Origin: Dama dama
Lineage: Eukaryota; Chordata; Mammalia; Artiodactyla; Cervidae
Reading direction: 5' to 3'
DNA: 64,000 bases
NCBI RefSeq assembly: GCF_033118175.1
Contig: NW_026870965.1
Coordinates: 744,001-808,000 of the forward strand
Below the pieces are notes generated by a model, which searched no databases, was not told the DNA's origin, and was given only the letters and a program-made list of their open reading frames with translations. The translations under genes and the position numbers were made by a program. Positions 1 through 12,800 of this stretch are shown one piece after another (position 1 is the first letter of the stretch; each line of letters starts with the position of its first letter).

Positions 1-2533
1 CGAGGTTGCTGGCAGGTGCTGTCTCCACACTGCAAGTTGCTGGAGCTCAGAGGGCCTCGTCAGAGGGAAGGGACCAGCAAGGGGCTGGATGCCCAAGACT
101 TCTTTGGCCCAGCAGCCTCAGGGCAGCAGGGAGAGGAAGAGGCCCAACTTGCCCCTAGGACGGCTCTGCCCCTTCCCACACAGGCCGCCAACCCAACATC
201 TGCCTGACAGACTCTGGCTCCCCCAGCTCTCTGCCAGTGCCGGAGGCAGTAACAGACGTGTGCATGTGGTTCTGCCTTAGCCTGGGAGGGTGGACCCCCT
301 GCCTGGCCCCCAGGCCCAGGGGCAAGGGCCCGGAGAGAGCACCACCCCGAAGCGCTTTTCTCCTGGGCTTGGGAGCCTTGTGCGTGCCTGGCGGGAACAC
401 TGGTCGGGAGTGCTTTCAAACCGGCCTTTGGAGGCAGCCGGGGAGGTCTTCCAGCAGGAGAGGGCCGGTTGTGCTCAGAAGCCCCACAGGTCAGGGTGAC
501 GACACAGCAGGGTCCCTGCCCCTGGCCAGCCTTGCCCAGACCTTCCTGGCCTCCGGGGTTACTGCCCCACCAAGGGGCACGCTGCGGGGACTGAGTCCAG
601 ACATGCCCGGGCGCCTCCCCAGGCTCATCCCCGCTGGTGCCTTTCCCCTGGGCCTAGGCCTCGGTTGAGGCCTCCTTGGAGAGGAGGTTGCTGGCAGGGG
701 CTGTGTCCCCACTGCAAGGTGCTGGAGCTCAGAGGGCCTCGTCAGAGGGAAGGGACCAGCAAGGGGCTGGATGCCCAAGAACTCTTTGGCCCAGCAGCCT
801 CAGGGCAGCAGGGAGAGCAAGAGGCCCAACTTGCCCCTAGGTCGGCTCTGCCCCTTCCCACACAGGCGGCCAGCCCAGCCGCTGCCTGACAGACTCTGGC
901 TCCCCCGAGCTCTCTGCCGGTGCAGGGAGCAGGAACAGACGTGTGCATGTGGTTCTGCCTTGTCCTGGGAGTGTGTTCCCCCTGCCTGGCCCCCAGGCTC
1001 AGGGGCAAGGGCCCGGTGAGAGCACAACCCCAAAGCGCATTTCTCCCGGGCTTGGGAGCTTTGTGGTGCCTGGTGGGAACAGTGGGCGGGAGTGCTTGCA
1101 AACCGGCCTTTGGAGGCAGCCGGGGAGGTCTTCCAGTGGGAGAGGGCCGGTTGTGCTCAGAGGACCCACAGGCCAGTGGCAGGACCAAGCAAGGCCCCTG
1201 CCCCTGGCCAGCCTTGTCCAGACATTCCTGGCCTCCGGGGGTACTGCCCCACAAAGGGGCAGGCTGCGCGGACTGGGTCCAGACATGCCTGGGCACCTCC
1301 CCAGGCTCATCCCCGCTGGTGCCTTTCCCCTGGGCCTAGGCCACGGTTGAGGCCTCCTTGGAGACAAGGTTGCTGGCAGGGGCTGTTTCCACAAGCAAGG
1401 TGCTGGAGCTCAGAGGGCCTCGTCAGAGGGAAGGGACCAGCAAGGGGCTGGATGCCCAAGACCTCTTTGGCCCAGCAGCCTCAGGGCAGCAGGGAGAGCA
1501 AGAGGCCCAACTTGCCCCTAAGGCGGCTCTGCCCCTTCCCAAACAGGCGGCCACCCCAGCAGCTGCCTGATAGAATCTGGCTCCCCCGAGCTCTCTGCCG
1601 GTGCAGGGGGCAGGAACAGACGTGTGCATGTGGTTCTGCCTTAGCCTGGGATTTTGGACCCCCTACCTGGCCCCCAGGCTCAGGGGCAAGGGCCCGGAAA
1701 GAGCACCACCCCGAAGCGCTTTTCTCCCGGGCTTGGGAGCATTGTTCGCGCCTTGTGGGAACAGTGGGCGGGATGCTTGCAAACCGGCCTTTGGAGGCAG
1801 CCAGGGAGGTCTTCCAGTGGGAGAGGGCCGGTTGTGCTCAGAGGCCCCATAGGCCAGGGGCAGTACCCAGCAGGGCCCCTGCCCGTGGCCAGCCTTGCCC
1901 AGACCTTCCTGACCTCCAAGGTTACTGCCCCACCTAGGGGCAGGCTGCGGGCACTGGGTCCAGACATGCTGGGTACCTCCCCGGGCTCATCCCCGCTGGT
2001 GCCTTTCCCCTGGGCCTAGGCCACGGTTGAGGCCTCCTTGGAGAGGAGGTTGCTGGCAGGGGCTGTCTCCACACTGCAAGGTGCTGGAGCTCAGAGGGCC
2101 TCGTCAGAGGGAAGGGACCAGCAAGGGGCTGGATGCCCAAGACCTCTTTGGCCCAGCAGCCTCAGGGCAGCAGGGAGAGTAAGAGGCCCAACTTGCCCCT
2201 AGGTCGGCTCTGCCCCTTCCCACACAGGCCGACAGCCCAGCAGCTGCCTGACAGACTCTGGCTCCCCTGAGCTCTCTGCCGGTGCAGGGGGCAGGAACAG
2301 ACGTGTGCATGTGGTTCTGCCTTGGCCTGGGAGTGTGTTCCCCCTGCCTGGCCCCCAGGCTCAGGGGCAAGGGCCCGGAGAGAGCACCACCCCGAAGCCC
2401 TTTTCTCCCGGGCTTGGGAGCATTGTGCACGTCTGGTGGGAACAGTGGGAGGGAGTGCTTGCAAACCGGCCTTTGGAGGCAGCCGGGGATGTCTTCCAGT
2501 GGGAGAGGGCCGGTTGTGCTCAGAGGCCCCACA

Positions 2534-2572
2534 GGCCAGGGGCAGGACCCAGCAGGGCCCCTGCCCCTGGCC
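2534..2572. repeat. Representative 13-bp inverted repeat within the 682-bp unit
   Basis: GGCCAGGGGCAGG (2534-2546) is followed after 13 nt by its exact reverse complement CCTGCCCCTGGCC (2560-2572). It could form a hairpin or cruciform. The arms are present in most ordinary units, but are broken in units with GGTCAGGGTGACGAC (such as those at 3, 2730 and 11594) and mismatched in units with GGCCAGTGGCAGG. Shown once as an example of a recurring element. Confidence 0.85.
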
Positions 2573-2700
2573 AGCCTTGCCCAGACCTTCCTGGCCTCCG
2601 GGGGTACTGCCGCACCAAGGGGCAGGCTGCGGGGACTGGGTCCATACATGCCCGGGCGCCTCCCCAGGCTCATCCCCGCTGGTGCCTTTCCCCTGGGCCT

Positions 2701-2718
2701 AGGCCTCGGTTGAGGCCT
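2701..2718. repeat. Representative short hairpin at the unit boundary
   Basis: AGGCCTC-GGTT-GAGGCCT is a 7-bp stem with a 4-nt loop, immediately after the palindrome GGCCTAGGCC. It recurs just upstream of nearly every unit start. Variants with CCACGG or GGTTTAGG disrupt the stem. No function is known to me. Confidence 0.75.
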
Positions 2719-5700
2719 CCTTGGAGACGAGGTTGCTGGCAGGTGCTGTCTCCACACTGCAAGTTGCTGGAGCTCAGAGGGCCTCGTCAGAGGGAAGGGA
2801 CCAGCAAGGGGCTGGATGCCCAAGACTTCTTTGGCCCAGCAGCCTCAGGGCAGCAGGGAGAGGAAGAGGCCCAACTTGCCCCTAGGACGGCTCTGCCCCT
2901 TCCCACACAGGCCGCCAACCCAACATCTGCCTGACAGACTCTGGCTCCCCCAGCTCTCTGCCAGTGCCGGAGGCAGTAACAGACGTGTGCATGTGGTTCT
3001 GCCTTAGCCTGGGAGGGTGGACCCCCTGCCTGGCCCCCAGGCCCAGGGGCAAGGGCCCGGAGAGAGCACCACCCCGAAGCGCTTTTCTCCTGGGCTTGGG
3101 AGCCTTGTGCGTGCCTGGCGGGAACACTGGTCGGGAGTGCTTTCAAACCGGCCTTTGGAGGCAGCCGGGGAGGTCTTCCAGCAGGAGAGGGCCGGTTGTG
3201 CTCAGAGGCCCCACAGGTCAGGGTGACGACACAGCAGGGCCCCTGCCCCTGGCCAGCCTTGCCCAGACCTTCCTGGCCTCCGGGGTTACTGCCCCACCAA
3301 GGGGCACGCTGCGGGGACTGAGTCCAGACATGCCCGGGCGCCTCCCCAGGCTCATCCCCGCTGGTGCCTTTCCCCTGGGCCTAGGCCTCTGTTGAGGCCT
3401 CCTTGGAGAGGAGGTTGCTGGCAGGGGCTGTGTCCCCACTGCAAGGTGCTGGAGCTCAGAGGGCCTCGTCAGAGGGAAGGGACCAGCAAGGGGCTGGATG
3501 CCCAAGAACTCTTTGGCCCAGCAGCCTCAGGGCAGCAGGGAGAGCAAGAGGCCCAACTTGCCCCTAGGTCGGCTCTGCCCCTTCCCACACAGGCGGCCAG
3601 CCCAGCCGCTGCCTGACAGACTCTGGCTCCCCCGAGCTCTCTGCCGGTGCAGGGGCAGGAGCAGACGTGTGCATGTGGTTCTGACTTGGCCTGGGAGTGT
3701 TGACCCCCTGCCTTGCCCCCAGGCTCAGGGGCAAGGGCCCGGAGAGAGCACAACCCCGAAGCGCTTTTCTCCCGGGCTTGGGAGCATTGTGCGTGCCTGG
3801 CGGGAACAGCGGGCGGGTGTGCTTGCAAACCGGCCTTTGGAGGCAGCCGGGGAGGTCTTCCAGCGGGAGAGTGCTGGTTGTGCTCAGAGGCCCCACAGGC
3901 CAGGGGCAGGACCCAGCAAGGTCCCTGCCCCTGGCAGCCTTGCCCAGACCTTCCTGGCCTCCGGGGGTACTGTGCCACCAAGGGGCAGGCTGCGGGGAAT
4001 GGGTCAAGACTTGCCCGGGCGCCTCCCCAGGCTCATCCCCGCTGGTGCCTTTCCCCTGGGCCTAGGCCTCGGTTTAGGTCTCCTTGGAGAGGAGGTTGCT
4101 GGCAGGGGCTGTCTCCACACTGCAAGGTGCTGGAGCTCAGAGGGCCTCGTCAGAGGGAAGGGACCAGCAAGGGGCTGGATGCCCAAGACCTCTTTGGCCC
4201 AGCAGCCTCAGGGCAGCAGGGAGAGCAAGAGGCCCATCTTGCCCCTAGGTCGGTTCTGCCCCTTCCCTCACAGGCCGCCAGCACAGCAGCTGCCTGACAG
4301 ACTCTGGATCCCCCGAGCTCTCTGCCAGTGCAGGGAGCAGGAACAGACGTGTGCATGTGGTTCTGCCTTGTCCTGGGAGTGTGTTCCCCCTGCCTGGCCC
4401 CCAGGCTCAGGGGCAAGGGCCCGGTGAGAGCACAACCCCAAAGCGCTTTTCTCCCGGGCTTGGGAGCTTTGTGCGTGCCTGGTGGGAACAGTGGGCGGGA
4501 GTGCTTGCAAACCGGCCTTTGGAGGCAGCCGGGGAGGTCTTCCAGTGGGAGAGGGCCGGTTGTGCTCAGAGGACCCACAGGCCAGTGGCAGGACCAAGCA
4601 AGGCCCCTGCCCCTGGCCAGCCTTGCCCAGACCTTCCTGGCCTCCGGGGGTACTGCCCCACCAAGGGGCAGGCTGCGGGGACTGGGTCCAGACATGCCTG
4701 GGCGCCTCCCCAGGCTCATCCCCGCTGGTTCCTTTCCCCTGGGCCTAGGCCTCGGTTGAGGCCTCCTTGGAGAGGAGGTTGCTGGCAGGGGCTGTCTCCA
4801 CACTGCAAGGTGCTGGAGCTCAGAGGGCCTCGTCAGAGGGAAGGGACCAGCAAGGGGCTGGATGGCCAAGACCTCTTTGGCCCAGCAGCCTCAGGGCAGC
4901 AGGGTGAGCAAGAGGCCAAACTTGCCCCTAGGTCGGCTCTGCCCCTTCCCACACAGGCGGCCAGCCCAGCACCTGCCTGACAGACCCCTGCTACCCCGAG
5001 CTCTCTGCCGGTGCAGGGGCAGGAACAGACGTGTGCATGTGGTTCTGCCTTGGCCTGGGAGAGTGGACCCCCTGCCTGGCCCCCAGGCTCAGGGGCAAGG
5101 GTCCGGAGAGAGCACCACCCCGAAGCGCTTTTCTCCCGGGCTTGGGAGCATTGTGCGTGCCTGGCGGGAACAGCGGGCGGGAGTGTTGGCAAACCGGCCT
5201 TTGGAGGCAGCCGGGGAGGTCTTCCAGCGGGAGAGGGCCGGTTGTGCTCAGAGGCCCCACAGGCCAGGGTCAGGACCCAGCAGGGCCCCTGCCCCTGGCC
5301 AGCCTTGCCCAGACCTTCCTGGCCTCCGGGGGTACTGCCCCACCTAGGGGCAGGCTGCGGGGACTGGGTCCACACGTGCCCGGGCGCCTCCTCAGGCTCA
5401 TCCCCGCTGGTGCCTTTCCCCTGGGCCTAGGCCTCGGTTGAGGCCTCCTTGGAGAGGAGGTTGCTGGCAGGGGCTGTCTCCACACTGCAAGGTGCTGGAG
5501 CTCAGAGGGCCTTGTCAGAGGGAAGGGACCAGCAAGGGGCTGGATGCCCAAGAACTCTTTGGCCCAGCAGCCTCAGGGCAGCAGGGAGAGCAAGAGGCCC
5601 AACTTGCCCCTAGGTCGGCTCTGCCCCTTCCCACACAGGCGGCCAGCCCAGCAGCTGCCTGACAGACTCTGGCTCCCCCGAGCTCTCTGCCGGTGCATGG

Positions 5701-8700
5701 GGCAGGAACAGACGTGTGCATGTGGTTCTGCCTTCGCCTTGGAGTTTGTTTCCTCTGCATTGCCCCCAGGCTCAGGGGCAAGGGCCCGGTGAGAGCACCA
5801 CCCCGAAGCGCTTTTCTCCCGGGCTTGGGAGCATTGTGCATGCCTGGCGGGAACAGCGGGCGCGAGTGTTGGCAACCGGCCTTTGGAGACAGTCGAGGAG
5901 GTCTTCCAGCGGGAGAGGGCCGGTCGTGCTCAGAGGCCCCACAGGCCAGGGGTAGGACCCAGAAGGGCCCCTGCCCATGGCCAGCCTTGCCCAGAATTTC
6001 CTGGCCTCCGGGGGTACTGCCCCACCAAGGGTCAGGCTGCGGGGACTGGGTCCAGACATGCCCGGGCGCCTCCCCAGGCTTATCTCCGCTGGTGCCTTTC
6101 CCCTGGGCCTAGGCCTCGGTTTAGGCCTCCTTGGAGAGGAGGTTGCTGGCAGGGGCTTTCCTCACACTGCAAGGAGCGGGAGCTCAGACGGCCTCGTCAG
6201 AGGGAAGGGACCAGCAAGGGGCTGGATGCCCAAGACCTCTTTTGCCCAGCAGCCTCAGGGCAGCAGGGAGAGCAAGAGGCCCTACTTGCCCCTAGGTCGG
6301 CTCTGCCCCTTCCCACACAGGCAGACAGCCCAGCAGCTGCCTGGCAGACTCTGGCTCCCCCGAGCTCTCTGCCGGTGCAGGGGGCAGGAACAGACGTGTG
6401 CATGTGGTCTGACTTGGCCTGGGAGAGTGGAACCCCTGCCTGGCCCCCAGGCTCAGGGGAAAGGGCACGGAGAGAGCACCACCCCGAAGCGCTTGTCTCC
6501 CGGGCTTGGGAGCATTGTGCCTGCCTGGCGGGATCAGCGGGCGGGAGTGCTTGCAAACCGGCCTTTGGAGGCAGCCGGGGAGGTCTTCCAGCGGGAGAGG
6601 GCCGATTGTGCTCAGAGGCCCCACAGGCCAGGGGCAGGACCCAGCAGGGCCCCTGCCCCTGACCAGCATTGCCCAGACCTTCCTGGCCTCCGGGGGTACT
6701 GCCCCACCAAGGGGCAGGCTGCGGGGACTGGGTCCACACATGCCCGGGCGCCTCCCCAGGCTCATCCCCGCTGGTGCCTTTCCCCTGGGCCTAGGCCTCG
6801 GTTGAGGCCTCCTTGGAGAGGAGGTTGCTGGCAGGGGCTGTCTCCACACTGCAAGGTGCTGGAGCTCAGAGGGCCTCGTCAGAGGGAAGAGACCAGCAAG
6901 GGGCTGGATGCCCAAGACCTCTTTGGCCCAGCAGCCTCAGGGCAGCAGGGAGAGCAAGAGGCCCAACTTGCCCCTAGGTCGGTTCTGCCCCTTCCCACAC
7001 GGGCCGCCAGCCCAGCAGCTCCCTGACAGACTCTGGATCCCCCGAGCTCTCTGCCAGTGCAGGGAGCAGGAACAGACGTGTGCATGTGGTTCTGCCTTGT
7101 CTTGGGAGTGTGTTCCCCCTGCCTGGCCCCCAGGCTCAGGTGCAGGGCCCGGTGAGAGCACAACCCCAAAGCGCTTTTCTCCCGGGCTTGGGAGCTTTGT
7201 GCGTGCCTGGTGGGAAAAGTGGGCGGGAGTGCTTGCAAACCGTCCTTTGGAGGCAGCCGGGGAGGTTTCCAGTGGGAGAGGGCCGGTTGTGCTCAGAGGA
7301 CCCACAGGCCAGTGGCAGGACCAAGCAAGGACCCTGCCCCTGGCCAGCCTTGTCCAGACATTCCTGGCCTCCGGGGGTACTGCCCCACAAAGGGGCAGGC
7401 TGCGCGGACTGGGTCCAGACATGCCTGGGCACCTCCCCAGGCTCATCCCCGCTGGTGCCTTTCCCCTGGGCCTAGGCCACGGTTGAGGCCTCCTTGGAGA
7501 CGAGGTTGCTGGCAGGGGCTGTTTCCACAAGCAAGGTGCTGGAGCTCAGAGGGCCTCGTCAGAGGGAAGGGACCAGGAAGGCGCTGGATGCCCAAGACCT
7601 CTTTGGCCCAGCAGCCTCAGGGCAGCAGGGAGAGCAAGAGGCCCAACTTGCCCCTAGGTCGGCTCTGCCCCTTCCCACACAGGCGGCCAGCCCAGCAGCT
7701 GCCTGACAGACTCTGGCTTCCCCGAGCTCTCTGCCGGTGCAGGGGGCAGGAACAGACGTGTGCATGTGGTTCTGCCTTGGCCTGGGAGTGTGTTCCCCCT
7801 GCATTGCCCCCAGGCTCAGGGGCAAGGGCCCGGTGAGAGCACCACCACGAAGCGCTTTTCTCCTGGGCTTGGGAGCATTTTGCCTGCCTGGCGGGAACAG
7901 CGGGCGGGAGTGCTTGCAAACCGGCCTTTGGAGGCAGCCAGGGAGGTATTCCAGCGGGAGAGGGCCGGTTGTGCTCAGAGGCCCCACAGGCCAGGGGAAG
8001 GACCCAGCAGGGCCCCTGCCCCTGGCCAGCCTTGCACAGACCTTCCTGGCATCCGGGGGTACTGCCCCATCAAGGGGCAGGCTGTGGGGTCTGGGTCCAG
8101 ACATGCACGGGCGCCTCCCCAGGCTCATCCCGGCCTGTGCCTTATCCCTGGGCCTAGGCCTCGGTTGAGGCCTCCTTGGAGAGGAGGTTGCTGGCAGGGG
8201 CTGTCTCCACACTGCAAGGTGCTGGAGCTCAGAGGGCCTCGTCAGAGGGAAGGGACCAGCAAGGGGCTGGATGCCCAAGACCTCTTTGGCCAAGCAGCCT
8301 CAGGGCAGCAGGGATAGCAAGAGGCCCAACTTGCGCCTAGGTCGGCTCTGCCCCTTCCCACACAGGCCATCAGCCCAGCAGCTGCCTGAAAGACTCTGGC
8401 TCCTCCGAGCTCTCTGTCGGTGCAGGGGGCAGGAACAGACGTGTGCATGTGGTTCTGCCTTGGCCTGGGAGTGTGTTCCTCCTGCATTGCCCCCAGGCTC
8501 AGGGGCAAGGGCCCGGTGAGAGCACCACCCCGAAGCGCTTTTTTCCCGGGCTTGGGAGCATTGTGCCTGCCTGGCGGGAACAGCGGGCGGGAGTGTTGGC
8601 AAACCGGCCTTTGGAGGCAGCCGGGGAGGTCTTCCAGCGGGAGAGGGCCGGTTGTGCTCAGAGGCCCCACAGGCCACGGGCAGGACCCAGCAAGGCCCCT

Positions 8701-9859
8701 GCCCCTGGGCAGCCTTGCCCAGACCTTCCTGGCCTCCGGGGGTACTCCCCCACCAAGGGGCAGGCTGCGGGGCCTGGGTCCAGACATGCCCGGGCGCCTC
8801 CCCAGGATCATCCCCGCTGGTGCCTTTCCCCTGGGCCTAGGCCTCGGTTGAGGCCTCCTTGGAGAGGAGGTTGCTGGCAGGGGCTGTGTCCCCACTGCAA
8901 GGTGCTGGAGCTCAGAGGGCCTCGTCAGAGGGAAGGGACCAGCAAGGGGCTGGATGCCCAAGAACTCTTTGGCCCAGCAGCCTCAGGGCAGCAGGGAGAG
9001 CAAGAGGCCCAACTTGCCCCTAGGTCGGCTCTGCCCCTTCCCACACAGGCGGCCAGCCCAGCCGCTGCCTGACAGACTCTGGCTCCCCCGAGCTCTCTGC
9101 CGGTGCAGGGGCAGGAACAGACGTGTGCATGTGGTTCTGACTTGGCCTGGGAGTGTTGACCCCCTGCCTTGCCCCCAGGCTCAGGGGCAAGGGCCCGGAG
9201 AGAGCACAACCCCGAAGCGCTTTTCTCCCGGGCTTGGGAGCATTGTGCGTGCCTGGCGGGAACAGCGGGCGGGTGTGCTTGCAAACCGGCCTTTGGAGGC
9301 AGCCGGGGAGGTCTTCCAGCGGGAGAGTGCCGGTTGTGCTCAGAGGCCCCACAGGACAGGGGCAGGACCCAGCAAGGTCCCTGCCCCTGGCAGCCTTGCC
9401 CAGACCTTCCTGGCCTCCGGGGATACTGCGCCACCAAGGGGCAGGCTGCGGGGAATGGGTCAAGACATGCCCGGGCGCCTCCCCAGGCTCATCCCCGCTG
9501 GTGCCTTTCCCCTGGGCCTAGGCCTCAGTTGAGGCCTCCTTGGAGAGGAGGTTGCTGGCAGGGGCTGTCTCCACACTGCAAGGTGCTGGAGCTCAGAGGG
9601 CCTCGTCAGAGGGAAGAGACCAGCAAGGGGCTGGATGCCCAAGACCTCTTTGGCCCAGCAGCCTCAGGGCAGCAGGGAGAGCAAGAGGCCCAACTTGCCC
9701 CTAGGTCGGTTCTGCCCCTTCCCACACGGGCCGCCAGCCCAGCAGCTGCCTGACAGACTCTGGATCCCCCGAGCTCTCTGCCAGTGCAGGGAGCAGGAAC
9801 AGACGTGGGCATGTGGTTCTGCCTTGTCCTGGGAGTGTGTTCCCCCTGCCTGGCCCCCA

Positions 9860-12800
9860 GGCTCAGGGGCAAGGGCCCGGTGAGAGCACAACCCCAAAGC
9901 GCTTTTCTCCCGGGCTTGGGAGCTTTGTGCGTGCCTGGTGGGAACAGTGGGCGGGAGTGCTTGCAAACCGGCCTTTGGAGGCAGCCGGGGAGGTTTCCAG
10001 TGGGAGAGGGCCGGTTGTGCTCAGAGGACCCACAGGCCAGTGGCAGGACCAAGCAAGGACCCTGCCCCTGGCCAGCCTTGTCCAGACATTCCTGGCCTCC
10101 GGGGGTACTGCCCCACAAAGGGGCAGGCTGCGCGGACTGGGTCCAGACATGCCTGGGCACCTCCCCAGGCTCATCCCCGCTGGTGCCTTTCCCCTGGGCC
10201 TAGGCCACGGTTGAGGCCTCCTTGGAGACGAGGTTGCTGGCAGGGGCTGTTTCCACAAGCAAGGTGCTGGAGCTCAGAGGGCCTCGTCAGAGGGAAGGGA
10301 CCAGCAAGGGGCTGGATGCCCAAGACCTCTTTGGCCCAGCACCCTCAGGGCAGCAGGGAGAGCAAGAGGCCCAACTTGCCCCTAGGGCGGCTCTGCCCCT
10401 TCCCAAACAGGCGGCCACCCCAGCAGCTGCCTGACAGAATCTGGCTCCCCCGAGCTCTCTGCCGGTGCAGGGGGCAGGAACAGACGTGTGCATGTGGTTC
10501 TGCCTTAGCCTGGGATTTTGGACCCCCTACCTGGCCCCCAGGCTCAGGGGCAAGGGCCCGGAAAGAGCACCACCACGAAGCGCTTTTCTCCCGGGCTTGG
10601 GAGCATTGTTCGCGCCTTGTGGGAACAGTGGGCGGGAGTGCTTGCAAACCGGCCTTTGGAGGCAGCCAGGGAGGTCTTCCAGTGGGAGAGGGCCGGTTGT
10701 GCTCAGAGGCCCAATAGGCCAGGGGCAGTACCCAGCAGGGCACCTGCCCCTGGCCAGCCTTGCCCAGACCTTCCTGACCTCCAAGGTTACTGCCCCACCT
10801 AGGGGCAGGCTGCGGGCACTGGGTCCAGACATGCTGGGTACCTCCCCGGGCTCATCCCCGCTGGTGCCTTTCCCCTGGGCCTAGGCCACGGTTGAGGCCT
10901 CCTTGGAGAGGAGGTTGCTGGCAGGGGCTGTCTCCACACTGCAAGGTGCTGGAGCTCAGAGGGCCTCGTCAGAGGGAAGGGACCAGCAAGGGGCTGGATG
11001 CCCAAGACCTCTTTGGCCCAGCAGCCTCAGGGCAGCAGGGAGAGTAAGAGGCCCAACTTGCCCCTAGGTCGGCTCTGCCCCTTCCCACAGAGGCCGCCAG
11101 CCCAGCAGCTGCCTGACAGACTCTGGCTCCCCTGAGCTCTCTGCCGGTGCAGGGGGCAGGAACAGACGTGTGCATGTGGTTCTGCCTTGGCCTGGGAGTG
11201 TGTTCCCCCTGCCTGGCCCCCAGCTGAGGGGAAAGGGCCCGGAGAGAGCACCACCCCGAAGCCCTTTTCTCCCGGGCTTGGGAGCATTGTGCACGTCTGG
11301 TGGGAACAGTGGGATGGAGTGCTTGCAAACCGGCCTTTGGAGGCAGCCGGGGATGTCTTCCACTGGGAGAGGGCCGGTTGTGCTCAGAGGCCCCACAGGC
11401 CAGAGGCAGGACCCAGCAGGGCCCCTGCCCCTGGCCAGCCTTTCCCAGACCTTCCTGGCCTCCGGGGGTACTGCCGCACCAAGGGGCAGGCTGCGGGGAC
11501 TGGGTCCATACATGCCCGGGCGCCTCCCCAGGCTCATCCCCGCTGGTGCCTTTCCCCTGGGCCTAGGCCTCGGTTGAGGCCTCCTTGGAGACGAGGTTGC
11601 TGGCAGGTGCTGTCTCCACACTGCAAGTTGCTGGAGCTCAGAGGGCCTCGTCAGAGGGAAGGGACCAGCAAGGGGCTGGATGCCCAAGACTTCTTTGGCC
11701 CAGCAGCCTCAGGGCAGCAGGGAGAGGAAGAGGCCCAACTTGCCCCTAGGTCGGCTCTGCCCCTTCCCACACAGGCCGCCAACCCAACATCTGCCTGACA
11801 GACTCTGGCTCCCCCAGCTCTCTGCCAGTGCCGGAGGCAGTAACAGACGTGTGCATGTGGTTCTGCCTTAGCCTGGGAGGGTGGACCCCCTGCCTGGCCC
11901 CCAGGCCCAGGGGCAAGGGCCCGGAGAGAGCACCACCCCGAAGCGCTTTTCTCCTGGGCTTGGGAGCCTTGTGCGTGCCTGGCAGGAACACTGGTCGGGA
12001 GTGCTTTCAAACCGGCCTTTGGAGGCAGCCGGGGAGGTCTTCCAGCAGGAGAGGGCCGGTTGTGCTCAGAGGCCCCACAGGTCAGGGTGACGACACAGCA
12101 GGGCCCCTGCCCCTGGCCAGCCTTGCCCAGACCTTCCTGGCCTCCGGGGTTACTGCCCCACCAAGGGGCACGCTGCGGGGACTGGGTCCAGACATGCCCG
12201 GGCGCCTCCCCAGGCTCATCCCCGCTGGTGCCTGTCCCCTGGGCCTAGGCCTCGGTTGAGGCCTCCTTGGAGAGGAGGTTGCTGGCAGGGGCTGTGTCCC
12301 CACTGCAAGGTGCTGGAGCTCAGAGGGCCTCGTCAGAGGGAAGGGACCAGCAAGGGGCTGGATGCCCAAGAACTCTTTGGCCCAGCAGCCTCAGGGCAGC
12401 AGGGAGAGCAAGAGGCCCAACTTGCCCCTAGGTCGGCTCTGCCCCTTCCCACACAGGCGGCCAGCCCTGCCGCTGCCTGACAGACTCTGGCTCCCCCGAG
12501 CTCTCTGCCGGTGCAGGGGCAGGAGCAGACGTGTGCATGTGGTTCTGACTTGGCCTGGGAGTGTTGACCCCCTGCCTTGCCCCCAGGCTCAGGGGCAAGG
12601 GCCCGGAGAGAGCACAACCCCGAAGCGCTTTTCTCCCGGGCTTGGGAGCATTGTGCGTGCCTGGCGGGAACAGCTGGCGGGTGTGCTTGCAAACCGGCCT
12701 TTGGAGGCAGCCGGGGAGGTCTTCCAGCGGGAGAGTGCCGGTTGTGCTCAGAGGTCCCACAGGCCAGGGGCAGGACCCAGCAAGGTCCCTGCCCCTGGCA

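Larger units (their letters stand above)
1367..3411. repeat. Three-unit cassette, copy 1
   Basis: The three unit types in fixed order are these. First, a unit starting TTTCCACAAGCAAGG and carrying TGGGATTTTGGACCCC. Second, a unit with AGCCCTTTTCTCC, GATGTCTTCC and TCCATACATGCC. Third, a unit with GCAAGTTGCTGG, GACTTCTTTGG, CCAACATCTGCC and GGTCAGGGTGACGAC. This copy shares the private variants CTGATAGAATCTGG and GCCCGTGGCC with the copy at 21286, which groups those two. It also has a private 1-bp deletion, GCGGGATGCTTGC. Confidence 0.85.
1000..6821. repeat. Higher-order segment, copy 1 (13-unit spacing)
   Basis: Units 2 (right part) to 10 carry unit-specific variants that reappear in the same order about 8,864 bp (13 units) downstream. 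Examples: the unit at 5458 with CTTCGCCTTGGAGTTTG and GGAGACAGTCGAGG recurs at 14320, and the unit at 6140 with TTCCTCACACTGCAAGGAGC recurs at 15002. The left limit is approximate. Similarity is interrupted around the units at 4093 and 4776, whose counterparts carry a different variant class. Confidence 0.75.
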
